Shown here piece by piece: positions 16,738-26,109 of a DNA stretch of 51,099 bases; position 1 is the first letter of the stretch; each line of letters starts with the position of its first letter. The stretch is from an uncultured Prevotellaceae bacterium (lineage in GTDB: Bacteria; Bacteroidota; Bacteroidia; Bacteroidales; Bacteroidaceae): positions 1-51,099 of the forward strand of contig CAMVDC010000003.1 in the NCBI GenBank assembly GCA_947166155.1, given 5' to 3'. Below the pieces are notes generated by a model. It saw nothing but the letters and a program-made list of their open reading frames with translations. It made no database searches and had not been told where the DNA came from. Made by a program: the position numbers and the translations under genes.

Positions 16738-18576
16738 ATGATTTTATCCGCATTTCTCTACATGTTGCGATGGGCAGTAGGCATCACACTGCTCTATTCG
16801 CTCTATCGACTGCTGCTCGGCAAAGAGACATTCCACCGAGTAAATCGAGTGGTGTTATTGTGCATCATGCTGATAAGCATGACACTTCCACTCGTCACAC
16901 TGCCCCTAAATCAACCCACGTGGCTACCCACACCCCCTGTCGCCACCACCACGGTTGCAACTCACAACACTACAGCACCGTCGGCTACAACCCCTGCCAG
17001 CAACATCGACGCCATCAATCTGAAAAACGAAAGCCGCCACATGCCACCCATGCACACAGAAAAACCAGCCGACACACCTTCCAGCATCAGTTGGCTCGCC
17101 ATCCTTTCGTGGGTGTGGCTCATCGGCACAGCAGTCATGTTGATATGGTGGATGGTTTCATTGGCATCGCTCCTGCGCGTCATTGCGTCGAGCCAACAAG
17201 TTGAAACGCCCGACAGCAAAGGTATCCACATCCTTCAAAACCCGAAAGTGGAGGTACCCTTCAGTTGGTTCAACTACGTAGTTCTCAGCGGCAACGAAAC
17301 CCCGTCGGAGCGCAACATGATACTCGCCCACGAACTCACCCACGTGCGTTGCAGTCATACCACCGATCTGTTTCTTGCCGATATCACGACTATCGTGCTT
17401 TGGTGGCTACCACTGTCGTATATGCTTCGTCGCGACCTGCGCGATGTACACGAATACGAAGCCGACCATGCAGCCACCCACAACATCAACGACTTGTCGG
17501 CATATCAGCACCTCATCATCGACAAGGCCTGTTGCCGACCCACTTCGGCCATCACCAACAGTTTCAACCAAAGCGAAGTAAAGAAACGTCTGGCCATGAT
17601 GATGCGCAAAAAGTCAGGACGTTTGTCGTGTCTGAAAACACTCTACCTCCTGCCTCTCATCACACTCGCCGCACTACTTGCATGCAACTATGGTGGTCGG
17701 AAAGTAAAGTCGCTGTCGAGCAGAGCCGAGACAGGAATACCGTTTGTTGAGATGGCCGAGATGGAGGAAGAGGTGACGGCTCGCGTCACCGAGATTTACG
17801 CCGATGTGTTTGGTTGGTATAACTCACATATAGGCAAGCACGAGGAGAGCAACTTCGACACCGACGCCTATCTCACCACCTCACTCATTCAACAGCGCAT
17901 TGAGGTGTCAAATATATGCAAGGCCTGGGGCGACATATTTCCCATCGATTGGGACCACTGGGTGCAGGGGCAGGATTGGCACCGCATGTCGATGACTATC
18001 AACAAAATACAGGTAAAGAAGCCAAATCTGGTGTGGGTGTTTGTCGATATCAAAAACGGCAACCACGCCACCCCTGTGCGTCTCGAGATGCAAAACGTAT
18101 ATGGCGGATGGAAGATAAACGACTTTGCTACATGCGCCCCCGGCGATGAGAATTATACCATTTCGGAGCAAGCCATACTTGAAACATATTCGTGGAATGC
18201 GATGATAAGAACGTCGCTGCAAGGCACATGGAACTATCTGCCCTCGCATCCCGACTGCTATCCCTACGACCCCACATGGACCGATGTGGCAGCACACTAC
18301 ATCATACATGGCGACACACTGATTTATCCGCAGCGATGCGACCCCGTGACAATCAATATGTATCGCTTTGAAATCAACACCGACACGCTCTTGCTCACCA
18401 ATCTCGACCCTTCGTCCGACGGTTGGCCGACCCTCAAAATTACCGTCGCATTAATCGACGACACACTTTTCACTCACGAGATTGTCCCTGGCGAAAGCGA
18501 AATATATCGATACGTGAACATCTGCAGCAAGCATCGCACAGATCACATTTTGTTTCGCGGGAACAACACACGATAA
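16738..18576 (+). CDS. BlaR1-like M56 membrane metallopeptidase with large C-terminal sensor region
   Basis: The 612-residue protein has membrane helices at about 5-24, 36-58, 115-140 and 300-320. The zinc motif HELTH is at residues 198-202 in the cytosolic loop, with EADHAA downstream, as in BlaR1/MecR1. The fourth helix is followed by ~290 extracytoplasmic residues. The first part (about 340-460, YADVFGWYNSH ... QGQDWHRMSM ... WKINDF) resembles DUF3828, and the last ~130 residues look like a beta-rich lipocalin-type domain. There is no penicillin-binding domain, so the ligand is probably not a beta-lactam. It pairs with the upstream BlaI-like repressor. Confidence 0.85.
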   Translation: MILSAFLYMLRWAVGITLLYSLYRLLLGKETFHRVNRVVLLCIMLISMTLPLVTLPLNQPTWLPTPPVATTTVATHNTTAPSATTPASNIDAINLKNESRHMPPMHTEKPADTPSSISWLAILSWVWLIGTAVMLIWWMVSLASLLRVIASSQQVETPDSKGIHILQNPKVEVPFSWFNYVVLSGNETPSERNMILAHELTHVRCSHTTDLFLADITTIVLWWLPLSYMLRRDLRDVHEYEADHAATHNINDLSAYQHLIIDKACCRPTSAITNSFNQSEVKKRLAMMMRKKSGRLSCLKTLYLLPLITLAALLACNYGGRKVKSLSSRAETGIPFVEMAEMEEEVTARVTEIYADVFGWYNSHIGKHEESNFDTDAYLTTSLIQQRIEVSNICKAWGDIFPIDWDHWVQGQDWHRMSMTINKIQVKKPNLVWVFVDIKNGNHATPVRLEMQNVYGGWKINDFATCAPGDENYTISEQAILETYSWNAMIRTSLQGTWNYLPSHPDCYPYDPTWTDVAAHYIIHGDTLIYPQRCDPVTINMYRFEINTDTLLLTNLDPSSDGWPTLKITVALIDDTLFTHEIVPGESEIYRYVNICSKHRTDHILFRGNNTR

Positions 18577-18618
18577 GCTCAGAGCCCGTTATCAGCCCCA
18601 CATCCACAGTCAAAAGAG

Positions 18619-18712
18619 TGGAACGACCAATAGTACAAGCATCAAAAACCTTTTCTCGGTTACGGTTTCGGGGTGCGTCTCTTGATGGAATGACCAATAG
18701 TACAAGCATCAA
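18619..18712. repeat. Two 27-bp direct repeats after the M56 gene
   Basis: Copies at 18619-18645 and 18686-18712 share GACCAATAGTACAAGCATCA with one mismatch over 27 bp; start-to-start spacing is 67 bp. They lie between the M56 stop and the terminator. Function unknown. Confidence 0.8.
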
Positions 18713-18745
18713 TAACAGTAATTTTTTGTTCAAAGACCTATAGGC

Positions 18746-18782
18746 AAAACCCCGCCACGTCGTGATGACGTAGCGGGGTTTT
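18746..18782. terminator. Bidirectional terminator between M56 and GH127 genes
   Basis: AAAACCCCGC (18746-18755) pairs with GCGGGGTTTT (18773-18782); an inner ACGTC/GACGT stem extends it. A/T tracts on both sides suit termination of both convergent genes. Confidence 0.9.
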
Positions 18783-18840
18783 ATGATGTGATATCAAGTG
18801 CGACGCTGATAAAACCGCCGCAATTCTGTGGGATTGAATG

Positions 18841-21816
18841 TTATTGTTCGTTCCTACGCTGTGGCATCTGGTCGCTCACCGTCTTGAGGGCTTCGTTGAG
18901 TCCGGCTGTAGCCTTCTCGATGAGGTCGTGCGTACCACTTCCGTTGTTCACATAGTCGACAACCATGTCAGCATAGTCGATAGCCTCGCGCAGTTCGGTG
19001 GTCTTGTTGCGAATGCGCTTTGCCTGAGTGAGCAGCGGTTGCAGTGAGTTGAGGTCCTCGGGTTCGGCCAGGTTGCCGGGACGCATGGTGTTGATAACGG
19101 CATTGAGAGCAGAGAGTGCAGAGTTCACTTCGGCCTGTGTCAGTTCTTTTGCTGACTTGTCATTCACCGCTTCGGCCAGTTGCAACGACTGCAACATTCG
19201 GGCATATCCGTTCGGAGCCCAAGGTGAGTGTGCAGGCACTTTCACCGTCAGCGCGTTCCATGCCTCCTGTGCCTCCTTACGTTCGTTAGCCACCTTGAGG
19301 GCCGACTCGAGTTCAGCCTTGCTCACCTTACCGCTACCCTTGCGTGCACCTGTCATGACATTGAGGCGCAGGTAGTGGGTAGACTCGCCCGTCTCATAGT
19401 AGTCGGGCACGAAGTTCTTACCAGCCAACGAGAGGCGATAGAGGTTACCATTAGTGCCTGTGTCGGCGGTCGGACCCATCAGCAGTATGTCGCTGAGGTC
19501 AGAGCTGAGGTCGATGTCGGTCTGTGCCCAATCGGTGATTTCCTCGGTGGTCATCACCAGCGGGCCATACATCACAGCGCCCTCCCATCGAGGTGCGAAC
19601 GGAGTATTTGCATTGGTTGGCGTTGCTGCCAGTTCCATCTTGTCGGGACCGAAGTTAAGGTGACTGGTGAATGGCATCGTGACTTCAACCACATCGCCTG
19701 CCTGCCATGAGCGAGCGGGTATCTCAACGTAAGAACAAGGCTGGTATTTCTTTGCGACAGACTTGCCGTTGAGCTTCACATCGAAGTCCTTAGTGGCCCA
19801 ATAAGGCACACGAAGTTTCATGGCGAATGTAGCGTTTCCGCCCGTAATCTTTATCGTGGATTGCTCAGCAGGCCACTTGCATTGCTGCTCGAATTTCACA
19901 CCCTTGGCTTCCCACGACACGGTGGTTGGCATGTAAAGTGCAACCCACAAGGTATTATCGTTCACGAAATAAGCAGCTTCCTGATACTTCACATGGTTTT
20001 CAACACCAGTACCACCACAGCATGTCGACTGCGGTGTGGTGCTGCCAAATTCCTTTTGAGCATCGAGACCTACCGCATACTGATAAGTCACCGCGAAGTG
20101 CTCAGGGTGTACCGAACCCACGATTTGGTTGTAGAGTACACGCTCATAGTAATCCATATAGGCAGCATCGTCGGGGTTGAAGCAGTTGAGGTCCTTTGTG
20201 AGTTTGGCCAGATTGTATGCACAGCATGTCTCGTTGATATTAGGATTTGGACGTGTCTCACCACCCCATCCGCGGTCGGCGCTGGTATTCATCGACAGCA
20301 TCTGGCTGTATGGCTGGCGGAACATCTCGCCATTACCAACTCCACCCATGGCGTATGCATAGCGGCCCTGTATCATGTTCCAGAAGTTGAAGGCAATGTT
20401 GTAGTAATATGGATTGTTGTTTCCGCGGTATGAACGCAGGGCACCCGTAATCATTGGTATGTGCTGATTGGCGTGGCGGGTGCGTATGTCATCGATATTC
20501 TGCGACAGTGGCTGATAGAAAGCAGGTGCATCGAAATAGTTGGCTGCCTCGAGCAGATGTGCCTTGTCGGTTGGGTTGGTAGCCATCTCCGACAGGCGGC
20601 TCAGACTCTCCTGCATACCTCCGACCTCGCCAGCGATATACATGTTCCACATCTCATAGCGGTTGCCCGGACGTGCCTGACGCTCTTCGCGACTGCCGTC
20701 GGTCTTTACGTATGTGCGATAGTGCAGACGGTTCCACACCCAAAGGCCCATATCGGTAGCGATGAGCAATGCCTTGTCGGCTATCTCAGAGTCATCGACA
20801 TTGTTGGCGATATCGATGAGTCCGGCAAGTTGCTTATGGATAGAATAATAAGGGGCCCACACCCACTGCTCGTTGTTGTATGCTCGGTAGCATTCGATAA
20901 GGGCGGGATGTGCTGCTGGTATTGCATTGATATATCCATAACCATAGTGCTGATAATCTTTCTTATACTCGTTGAATGCATCCCATGTGCCCTTCATCTC
21001 CTTCAGTACTGGTTCGGGTGCATAGTCGCGCGCTTCGAAATAGCGTCCGAGCGAATCACTATATACGAATGTACGCTCCTGGCACATGCGCATCTCGTCG
21101 ACCATGCGCTTGATGTTGGCCTTGAGCTGAGACTTCAGACTTGGGTCGTCGGTACCTGCATAAGCAAATGCCAATGCTGAGAGATAGTGACCAGTGCCGT
21201 GTCCCTTGAGTTTTGTTGTAGGTGAATCCCAACCGTCAGAACGACGATAACCATCGGTTGGAAGTCCGTAGGTATCACGATAGTTGTAGAGTTGCTGCGT
21301 GACATCGAGCGACAGCAGTCGGCGTATGTCGATATCACGGTTCGACGTAAGGCGGTTGTCGCCTACAATCTTCACACTACCCAGCGGCAGTGGTTCGGCA
21401 ACGGGCTTATTTGATGGTACACTCCAAGCATCGGCCACCACACGCACTGTAGCAGTGATGGGGTAACCATTCTCAGTCGTGTTGTCGCCAATCACAACTC
21501 CTTCAACAGTATATTCCTTGCCGACAGGATATGCTGCTTGCTCCTCTTCGGTGGCACGAGCAGAATTTGTCCATTTGGTCTGACGCCACTCTCCGGTTCC
21601 GTCACTATAGGTGACCCACACCTGCCATGGCAAACGAGGTGCGGTACCTTGTGGAGTAGTGACAGTAATGGGTGCAACCTTCTTGATAGAACGCTGCTTA
21701 GCTTTAGGCATCGACTTTGTAACGCCTGGGGCTGTTACAACAGGTGCTGCCATAATGGGGGTTGACAACATCATGGCAGAGAATCCACAGATTAACACAT
21801 TTAGTTTTTTCATCAT
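18841..21816 (-). CDS. Secreted GH127-type beta-L-arabinofuranosidase (DUF1680)
   Basis: The 991-residue protein has a signal peptide (residues 1-24, ending MAAP) and an Ig-like strand domain at about 45-135. A long (alpha/alpha)6 DUF1680/GH127 domain spans about 145-780. The family's catalytic ligands are visible as E529-T-C531 (NETCC) and C599-C600 (TCCGGTG), matching the Glu-Cys-Cys-Cys zinc site of characterised beta-L-arabinofuranosidases. The C-terminal ~130 residues contain a helical FIVAR-like repeat segment. It probably removes beta-L-arabinofuranose from plant glycans in the periplasm or outside. It stands alone, without SusC/D neighbours in this window. Confidence 0.9.
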   Translation of the reverse strand: MMKKLNVLICGFSAMMLSTPIMAAPVVTAPGVTKSMPKAKQRSIKKVAPITVTTPQGTAPRLPWQVWVTYSDGTGEWRQTKWTNSARATEEEQAAYPVGKEYTVEGVVIGDNTTENGYPITATVRVVADAWSVPSNKPVAEPLPLGSVKIVGDNRLTSNRDIDIRRLLSLDVTQQLYNYRDTYGLPTDGYRRSDGWDSPTTKLKGHGTGHYLSALAFAYAGTDDPSLKSQLKANIKRMVDEMRMCQERTFVYSDSLGRYFEARDYAPEPVLKEMKGTWDAFNEYKKDYQHYGYGYINAIPAAHPALIECYRAYNNEQWVWAPYYSIHKQLAGLIDIANNVDDSEIADKALLIATDMGLWVWNRLHYRTYVKTDGSREERQARPGNRYEMWNMYIAGEVGGMQESLSRLSEMATNPTDKAHLLEAANYFDAPAFYQPLSQNIDDIRTRHANQHIPMITGALRSYRGNNNPYYYNIAFNFWNMIQGRYAYAMGGVGNGEMFRQPYSQMLSMNTSADRGWGGETRPNPNINETCCAYNLAKLTKDLNCFNPDDAAYMDYYERVLYNQIVGSVHPEHFAVTYQYAVGLDAQKEFGSTTPQSTCCGGTGVENHVKYQEAAYFVNDNTLWVALYMPTTVSWEAKGVKFEQQCKWPAEQSTIKITGGNATFAMKLRVPYWATKDFDVKLNGKSVAKKYQPCSYVEIPARSWQAGDVVEVTMPFTSHLNFGPDKMELAATPTNANTPFAPRWEGAVMYGPLVMTTEEITDWAQTDIDLSSDLSDILLMGPTADTGTNGNLYRLSLAGKNFVPDYYETGESTHYLRLNVMTGARKGSGKVSKAELESALKVANERKEAQEAWNALTVKVPAHSPWAPNGYARMLQSLQLAEAVNDKSAKELTQAEVNSALSALNAVINTMRPGNLAEPEDLNSLQPLLTQAKRIRNKTTELREAIDYADMVVDYVNNGSGTHDLIEKATAGLNEALKTVSDQMPQRRNEQ

Positions 21817-21855
21817 AAGAGATCGGATTTATAGTTAATGATTTGATTATGTTTC

Positions 21856-22812
21856 TTAGTTGAAATGCTTGTTATCGATATATACTTCGAGCAACTGAGC
21901 CGAACCGGAGAGATTATTGGGCACGAGATCGAGGTCGGCACACGATGCGGGTATGAGGCACGACTGACCTTTGCACAGTTCGACATCTGTCACTTCAAGA
22001 CCGCGATCGCGCATGCGTATGATGCAGTCGCCACCAAGACAGATGTATATGATAAACGAGTCGTACTTGAAGAGTTTTCGATGGAAAGGCCTCGTGATAT
22101 TATGCATCTTCACCGTGAAGTATGGACATTCGGTGATGGCTACCGGCTTGTTGATTTTCTCAAGATACTGTGTCTGATAGGTTGGATAGAGTCGGTAGTC
22201 GATTGCATCGACGGCCAACTCGGTATGCAGTTGTCGCGGACGTCCGTCGAGACCGGGACGGTTGTAATCGAATATGCGATAGGTGATGTCGCTACTTTGC
22301 TGCACTTCGGCAAGATATATACCACCGCAAATGGCATGAACCCTGCCGGCAGGAATGAAGAAGACATCGCCTCGTTTCACCGGATGACTCTGCAGCACTT
22401 CGCAGATACTGCCATCTTCCACTCGTTTCTGATATTCGTATTTGCTTATTGCCTGATTGAATCCTGAATAGAGTTTGGCACCAGGTTCGGCATCTATCAC
22501 GAACCACATCTCGGTCTTGCCTAACGACCCATGACGTTGCATGGCCAGTTCGTCGTTGGGGTGTACCTGGATAGACAGGTCATCACGTGCGTCGATAAAC
22601 TTTATGAGCAAAGGAAACTTATCGCCATACATGTCTACGACCTTCCTGCCCATGAGTTGTAAGCCACACTCATATACCAGCTGGCTGAGTGTGACACCAC
22701 GCAAGGAACCGTTGGCTACCGTCGATTCTTTATCGTGGACAGCCGACACAATCCAGTTTTCATGCCCCCAAACGAGGGTAAACAGGTTTTCGTTGAATAG
22801 TAATGGATACAC
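21856..22812 (-). CDS. manA: Mannose-6-phosphate isomerase, type I
   Basis: The 318-residue protein is the short type I form. Zinc-site segments are visible: IQVHPNDELA and KTEMWFVIDAEPGAKLYSGF, then RGDVFFIPAGRVHAICGGIYLAEVQQSSDITYR. It interconverts fructose-6-phosphate and mannose-6-phosphate, the entry to GDP-mannose and, through fcl, GDP-fucose. It lies downstream of aroB, separated by an 8-bp tandem array, and 39 bp upstream of the GH127 gene. Confidence 0.94.
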   Translation of the reverse strand: MYPLLFNENLFTLVWGHENWIVSAVHDKESTVANGSLRGVTLSQLVYECGLQLMGRKVVDMYGDKFPLLIKFIDARDDLSIQVHPNDELAMQRHGSLGKTEMWFVIDAEPGAKLYSGFNQAISKYEYQKRVEDGSICEVLQSHPVKRGDVFFIPAGRVHAICGGIYLAEVQQSSDITYRIFDYNRPGLDGRPRQLHTELAVDAIDYRLYPTYQTQYLEKINKPVAITECPYFTVKMHNITRPFHRKLFKYDSFIIYICLGGDCIIRMRDRGLEVTDVELCKGQSCLIPASCADLDLVPNNLSGSAQLLEVYIDNKHFN

Positions 22813-22861
22813 CTTTATTTAATATATAATATATAATTATTAATAGATAGCGATGATTTGT

Positions 22862-22909
22862 GAGTTCTTGAGTTCTTGAGTTTTTGAGTTTTTGAGTTTA
22901 TGAGTTATT
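22862..22909. repeat. 8-bp tandem array upstream of manA
   Basis: Six 8-bp units (GAGTTCTT, GAGTTTTT, GAGTTTAT, GAGTTATT) 49 bp before the manA start. Same family as 13606-13677 and 24010-24065. Confidence 0.85.
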
Positions 22910-22944
22910 GGGGACTCATCTTTTCGTTTATTCATTCCTTCTGT

Positions 22945-23940
22945 TTATTGTCCGTCGCGAAGGAAATCGAGTGCTTCGTATATCTGGTCGCGACCGACGG
23001 TGCGGTTTATGCGTATGACTCCAGGTCCGCTGAGAAGGGCGAACTTCACTTTGTCGCCTTCGTTCTTTTTGTCGTGGCGCATGAAGTTGAGGAGCTGAGG
23101 ATAGTCGTCGCAACTGAAACTGAAACGACCATAATGCTCGGTAATGAAGTGTACGACCTGACGCATCAGTTCTGTGGGGAATCCGAAATAGGCCGACGAG
23201 AGGTACAACTCTGCCACCATACCCCATGCCACCGCATATCCGTGCAACACAGGTGTGCCTCGCTGTAATGCAAAACTTTCGATGGCATGACCTATGGTAT
23301 GACCGAAGTTCAAGGCCTTACGCTTGCCGTGCTCAGTGGGGTCGATACGTACGATGCGACGCTTTACAGCCACACTCTTATGCACCATCAGCTTCAGTTG
23401 CTGGTAGTCGGGTTCGGCGGCATCGATGTCGAACGAAAGCAACTCCGACAGCATCGACTCATCGTGCGACAGGAGTCCGTGTTTCAGCATCTCGGCATAT
23501 CCCGACAGAATGTTTTCATGGTCGAGGGTGCGGAGGAACTGAGTGTCGAGTATAACCTTGACAGGCTCCTTGAATGCTCCTATCTCATTCTTCAATCCTG
23601 CGAAGTTGATGCCTGTCTTGCCGCCTTCGGATGCATCGACCATCGAGAGCAATGTGGTTGGAATGTTGATGAAGTCGATGCCACGCTTGAATGTAGCGGC
23701 AGCAAAGCCACCGAGGTCGGTCACCATGCCTCCGCCAAGGTTGATGAGCAAGCTGTGGCGTGTGGCACCGTGTGACGATAGTTCTGCCCAAACATGTGTG
23801 AGCGAGTCGAGGTTCTTGTGTGCATCAGTGGCGGGTATGATGATGTGGCATGCGTTGCTGATTGCCTCCATATCGGCCACCACGGGCAGGCAGACCTCGT
23901 GGGTGGTTGTATCGGTGAGTAGGAATATCTTGTCGTACAT
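22945..23940 (-). CDS. aroB: 3-dehydroquinate synthase
   Basis: The 331-residue protein has the NAD-binding/active-site run GGGMVTDLGGFAAATFKRG and IPTTLLSMVDASEGGKTGIN. It also has the metal-ligand region ALNFGHTIGHAIE and a following HGYAVAWGM, all diagnostic of AroB. It makes 3-dehydroquinate from DAHP in the shikimate pathway. Slightly shorter than the ~360-residue E. coli enzyme but with all core motifs. Confidence 0.96.
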   Translation of the reverse strand: MYDKIFLLTDTTTHEVCLPVVADMEAISNACHIIIPATDAHKNLDSLTHVWAELSSHGATRHSLLINLGGGMVTDLGGFAAATFKRGIDFINIPTTLLSMVDASEGGKTGINFAGLKNEIGAFKEPVKVILDTQFLRTLDHENILSGYAEMLKHGLLSHDESMLSELLSFDIDAAEPDYQQLKLMVHKSVAVKRRIVRIDPTEHGKRKALNFGHTIGHAIESFALQRGTPVLHGYAVAWGMVAELYLSSAYFGFPTELMRQVVHFITEHYGRFSFSCDDYPQLLNFMRHDKKNEGDKVKFALLSGPGVIRINRTVGRDQIYEALDFLRDGQ

Positions 23941-24009
23941 AAATCTATATTTAATGAATGATGAATGATGAATAATGAATAATGAATAGCTGATGTGACT
24001 TTGGTGATT

Positions 24010-24065
24010 AAGTTCTTGAGGTCTTAAGTTCTTAAGTTTTTAAGTTTTTGAGGTCTTGAGGTCTA
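24010..24065. repeat. 8-bp tandem array upstream of aroB
   Basis: Seven 8-bp units alternating AAGTTCTT/AAGTTTTT and GAGGTCTT, 69 bp before the aroB start. The intervening DNA (about 23954-23990) is a looser run of GAATGAT/GAATAAT repeats. Confidence 0.85.
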
Positions 24066-24089
24066 CATCTTTTCAATTATTCAATTATT

Positions 24090-26066
24090 TCATTTCACGA
24101 TAACGAAACCTCCGTCATGAAGGATGTGGAGTTTTACTTTCTTCGGATCCTTTATCTTGAGTTCCGTCTTCTGCGGTTCGCGCGTGGCATCGTCGCTGAA
24201 AAGTGTGACTACATCGCCCTTCTTCACAAATGCAGAGAGGTCGAGTACCTTGTCGCAATCGTCCTCAGCATTGTTGCCTGCTATGTACCATGTGTCGGCA
24301 TGACGGCGTGCGAGAATGCAGAACTTGCCGGGATAGCCATCGATGAATTGTGTCTCGTCCCATGTGGTAGGCACTGCGCGCATAAAGTCGAGGCTCACTT
24401 CGGGTGCACCACCCTCGGCAAATGGTCGCAGGTTCTCGGGTGTAAGTGCGAAGTTTTGTATAGGATTTTGGAAGAGTACGGCTTGTGCCATCTCGTGACA
24501 GTCGGTTGTACGGCGTGTGTTGCCCCCTGTGTTGCCCTTACGCAGGTGTCGGTTGAGGAACGAACCACCAAACTCCATACATCCCACGGTGTTGCGTATG
24601 AATGGATGTGTGGCGGTATTGATTGCCTCGACATCACAGAAATGCTGATTGAAGTAGATGTTTTCGCTGGCAAGCACGGCTTCACTTCCCACATAGTTGG
24701 GGTACATGCGTTCCCATCCGCGTGGCAGTGTGCATCCGTGGAATATGCACATAAGGCCGTTATCGTCGGCATCCGACAGTATGTCCTCATACAGGCGCAT
24801 GGTCTCTTGTTTGTCGCCTCCGAAGAAGTCGACCTTGATGCCTTTCACTCCAAGGCTGTGCATCCAGCGCATCATCTGCTTGCGCGATATGCTGTTCGAC
24901 ATGTAGTGGACAGGTCCTTGCTCTATGTCGTTCCACCATCCACTCGAGCTCCACCACAGGAAGACATCGACTCCTTGGCTTTGTGCATACTTCACGAGTT
25001 CTGCCATGCGGTCAAATCCTATATTTGTGTCCCACCAGTTGTCGATGAGCACGTATTCATATCCCATCGCTTTGGCCAGTTTGATGTACTCCACCTGGTC
25101 GTTGTAGTTGATTGAGTTGTCTTGCCACACAATCCACGACCATGTGCCGCGGCCAAACTTATAGTTGTGTTGTGTCTCGTAGCGTGGCGACACATTGTCC
25201 CAAGGGGCTGTGGTTTCGACTATTGGTTCGAGTGTTGAACCGACAGTTATAGTGCGCCATGCCGTACTTCCGGGCAGGGAGAATGCTGGTTCGATGGTTC
25301 CGTTGCCGTTGTTCTCCTCGGGCATGGGGAATGCTATGGTATAGAGGTTTCCGTCGGTGAGTTCACTCAGGCGACATCCACAATATCGGCTGTCTACTCC
25401 CGTCTCGCTTATGAGCACCCATCCATCGCCGCCAACCTTGAAGAGGCATGGGAATGTATATCCGTGGCGGTATTGCGATGGTTCGCTCATAGGCTTGTCG
25501 AGCTTATACTCCTCCTCGTAGCTGGGCTTTGTGCGTTTCCATCCTATCATTGCATTGCTTTGTGGTGTGAGGAATGTAGTGGTGGCAGCAGGAAGACGGA
25601 AGCCTGTCATCTCTTGTTTTATCACCACACTTCCTGTCTCGCCCACCTTGGGTACATCGTATCGGAATGCTATGTCGTTGTTGCTTACACGGAAGGTGAT
25701 TGTTACATTATTGCGTCGTCCGCCACGTAGGTTCACTTTCAGTTCGTTAGCCACATAGTGCACGTTGCTTACCTTCGAGCGATTGAGTGTATAGGTCTCG
25801 TCTATCGTGCTTTCCTTCGTGTCTACAAGTGTCAGGCCTTTGCTATAGTCGCCGATATTTGCCACAAAGCCAAGGGGCGAGTTCTCGAGCATCTGCTTTC
25901 CGTCGTACACCACACTGTAGGATGGTACGCCGTCGTTGAGCTCTATGTTCACTTTCAGCCGTTGGTCAGGACTTTGCACTGTGGCCACTTGTGCCATAAG
26001 GACTTGACTCTGCAATGCGATGCATGCAGCAATCAGACATAATTGATGGAAACGTGATTTATTCAT
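24090..26066 (-). CDS. Secreted GH97 glycoside hydrolase (alpha-glucosidase/alpha-galactosidase family)
   Basis: I use the ATG at 26066, giving 658 residues with signal peptide (CLIAACIALQSQVLMAQ); an upstream TTG frame start is unlikely. N-terminal beta-sandwich about 25-290, then a TIM barrel with WSWIVWQDNSINY, YEYVLIDNWWD, VKGIKVDFFGGDKQETM and a C-terminal beta domain, all GH97 features. Asp413 in KVDFFGGD lies where retaining GH97 enzymes keep their nucleophile, whereas inverting SusB-type enzymes use glutamates instead. Retaining alpha-galactosidase-like activity is therefore the better guess, but the sugar is unproven. Confidence 0.88.
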   Translation of the reverse strand: MNKSRFHQLCLIAACIALQSQVLMAQVATVQSPDQRLKVNIELNDGVPSYSVVYDGKQMLENSPLGFVANIGDYSKGLTLVDTKESTIDETYTLNRSKVSNVHYVANELKVNLRGGRRNNVTITFRVSNNDIAFRYDVPKVGETGSVVIKQEMTGFRLPAATTTFLTPQSNAMIGWKRTKPSYEEEYKLDKPMSEPSQYRHGYTFPCLFKVGGDGWVLISETGVDSRYCGCRLSELTDGNLYTIAFPMPEENNGNGTIEPAFSLPGSTAWRTITVGSTLEPIVETTAPWDNVSPRYETQHNYKFGRGTWSWIVWQDNSINYNDQVEYIKLAKAMGYEYVLIDNWWDTNIGFDRMAELVKYAQSQGVDVFLWWSSSGWWNDIEQGPVHYMSNSISRKQMMRWMHSLGVKGIKVDFFGGDKQETMRLYEDILSDADDNGLMCIFHGCTLPRGWERMYPNYVGSEAVLASENIYFNQHFCDVEAINTATHPFIRNTVGCMEFGGSFLNRHLRKGNTGGNTRRTTDCHEMAQAVLFQNPIQNFALTPENLRPFAEGGAPEVSLDFMRAVPTTWDETQFIDGYPGKFCILARRHADTWYIAGNNAEDDCDKVLDLSAFVKKGDVVTLFSDDATREPQKTELKIKDPKKVKLHILHDGGFVIVK

Positions 26067-26109
26067 AATGGTTGGTATTTGTTTCAATTAGTAATTAGTT
26101 TATAATGAC

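Noticed and set aside
18841..21816. Polysaccharide utilisation locus around the GH127 and GH97 genes
   Set aside because: No SusC/SusD-type pair, hybrid two-component sensor or ECF sigma/anti-sigma gene is present nearby; neighbours are housekeeping genes.
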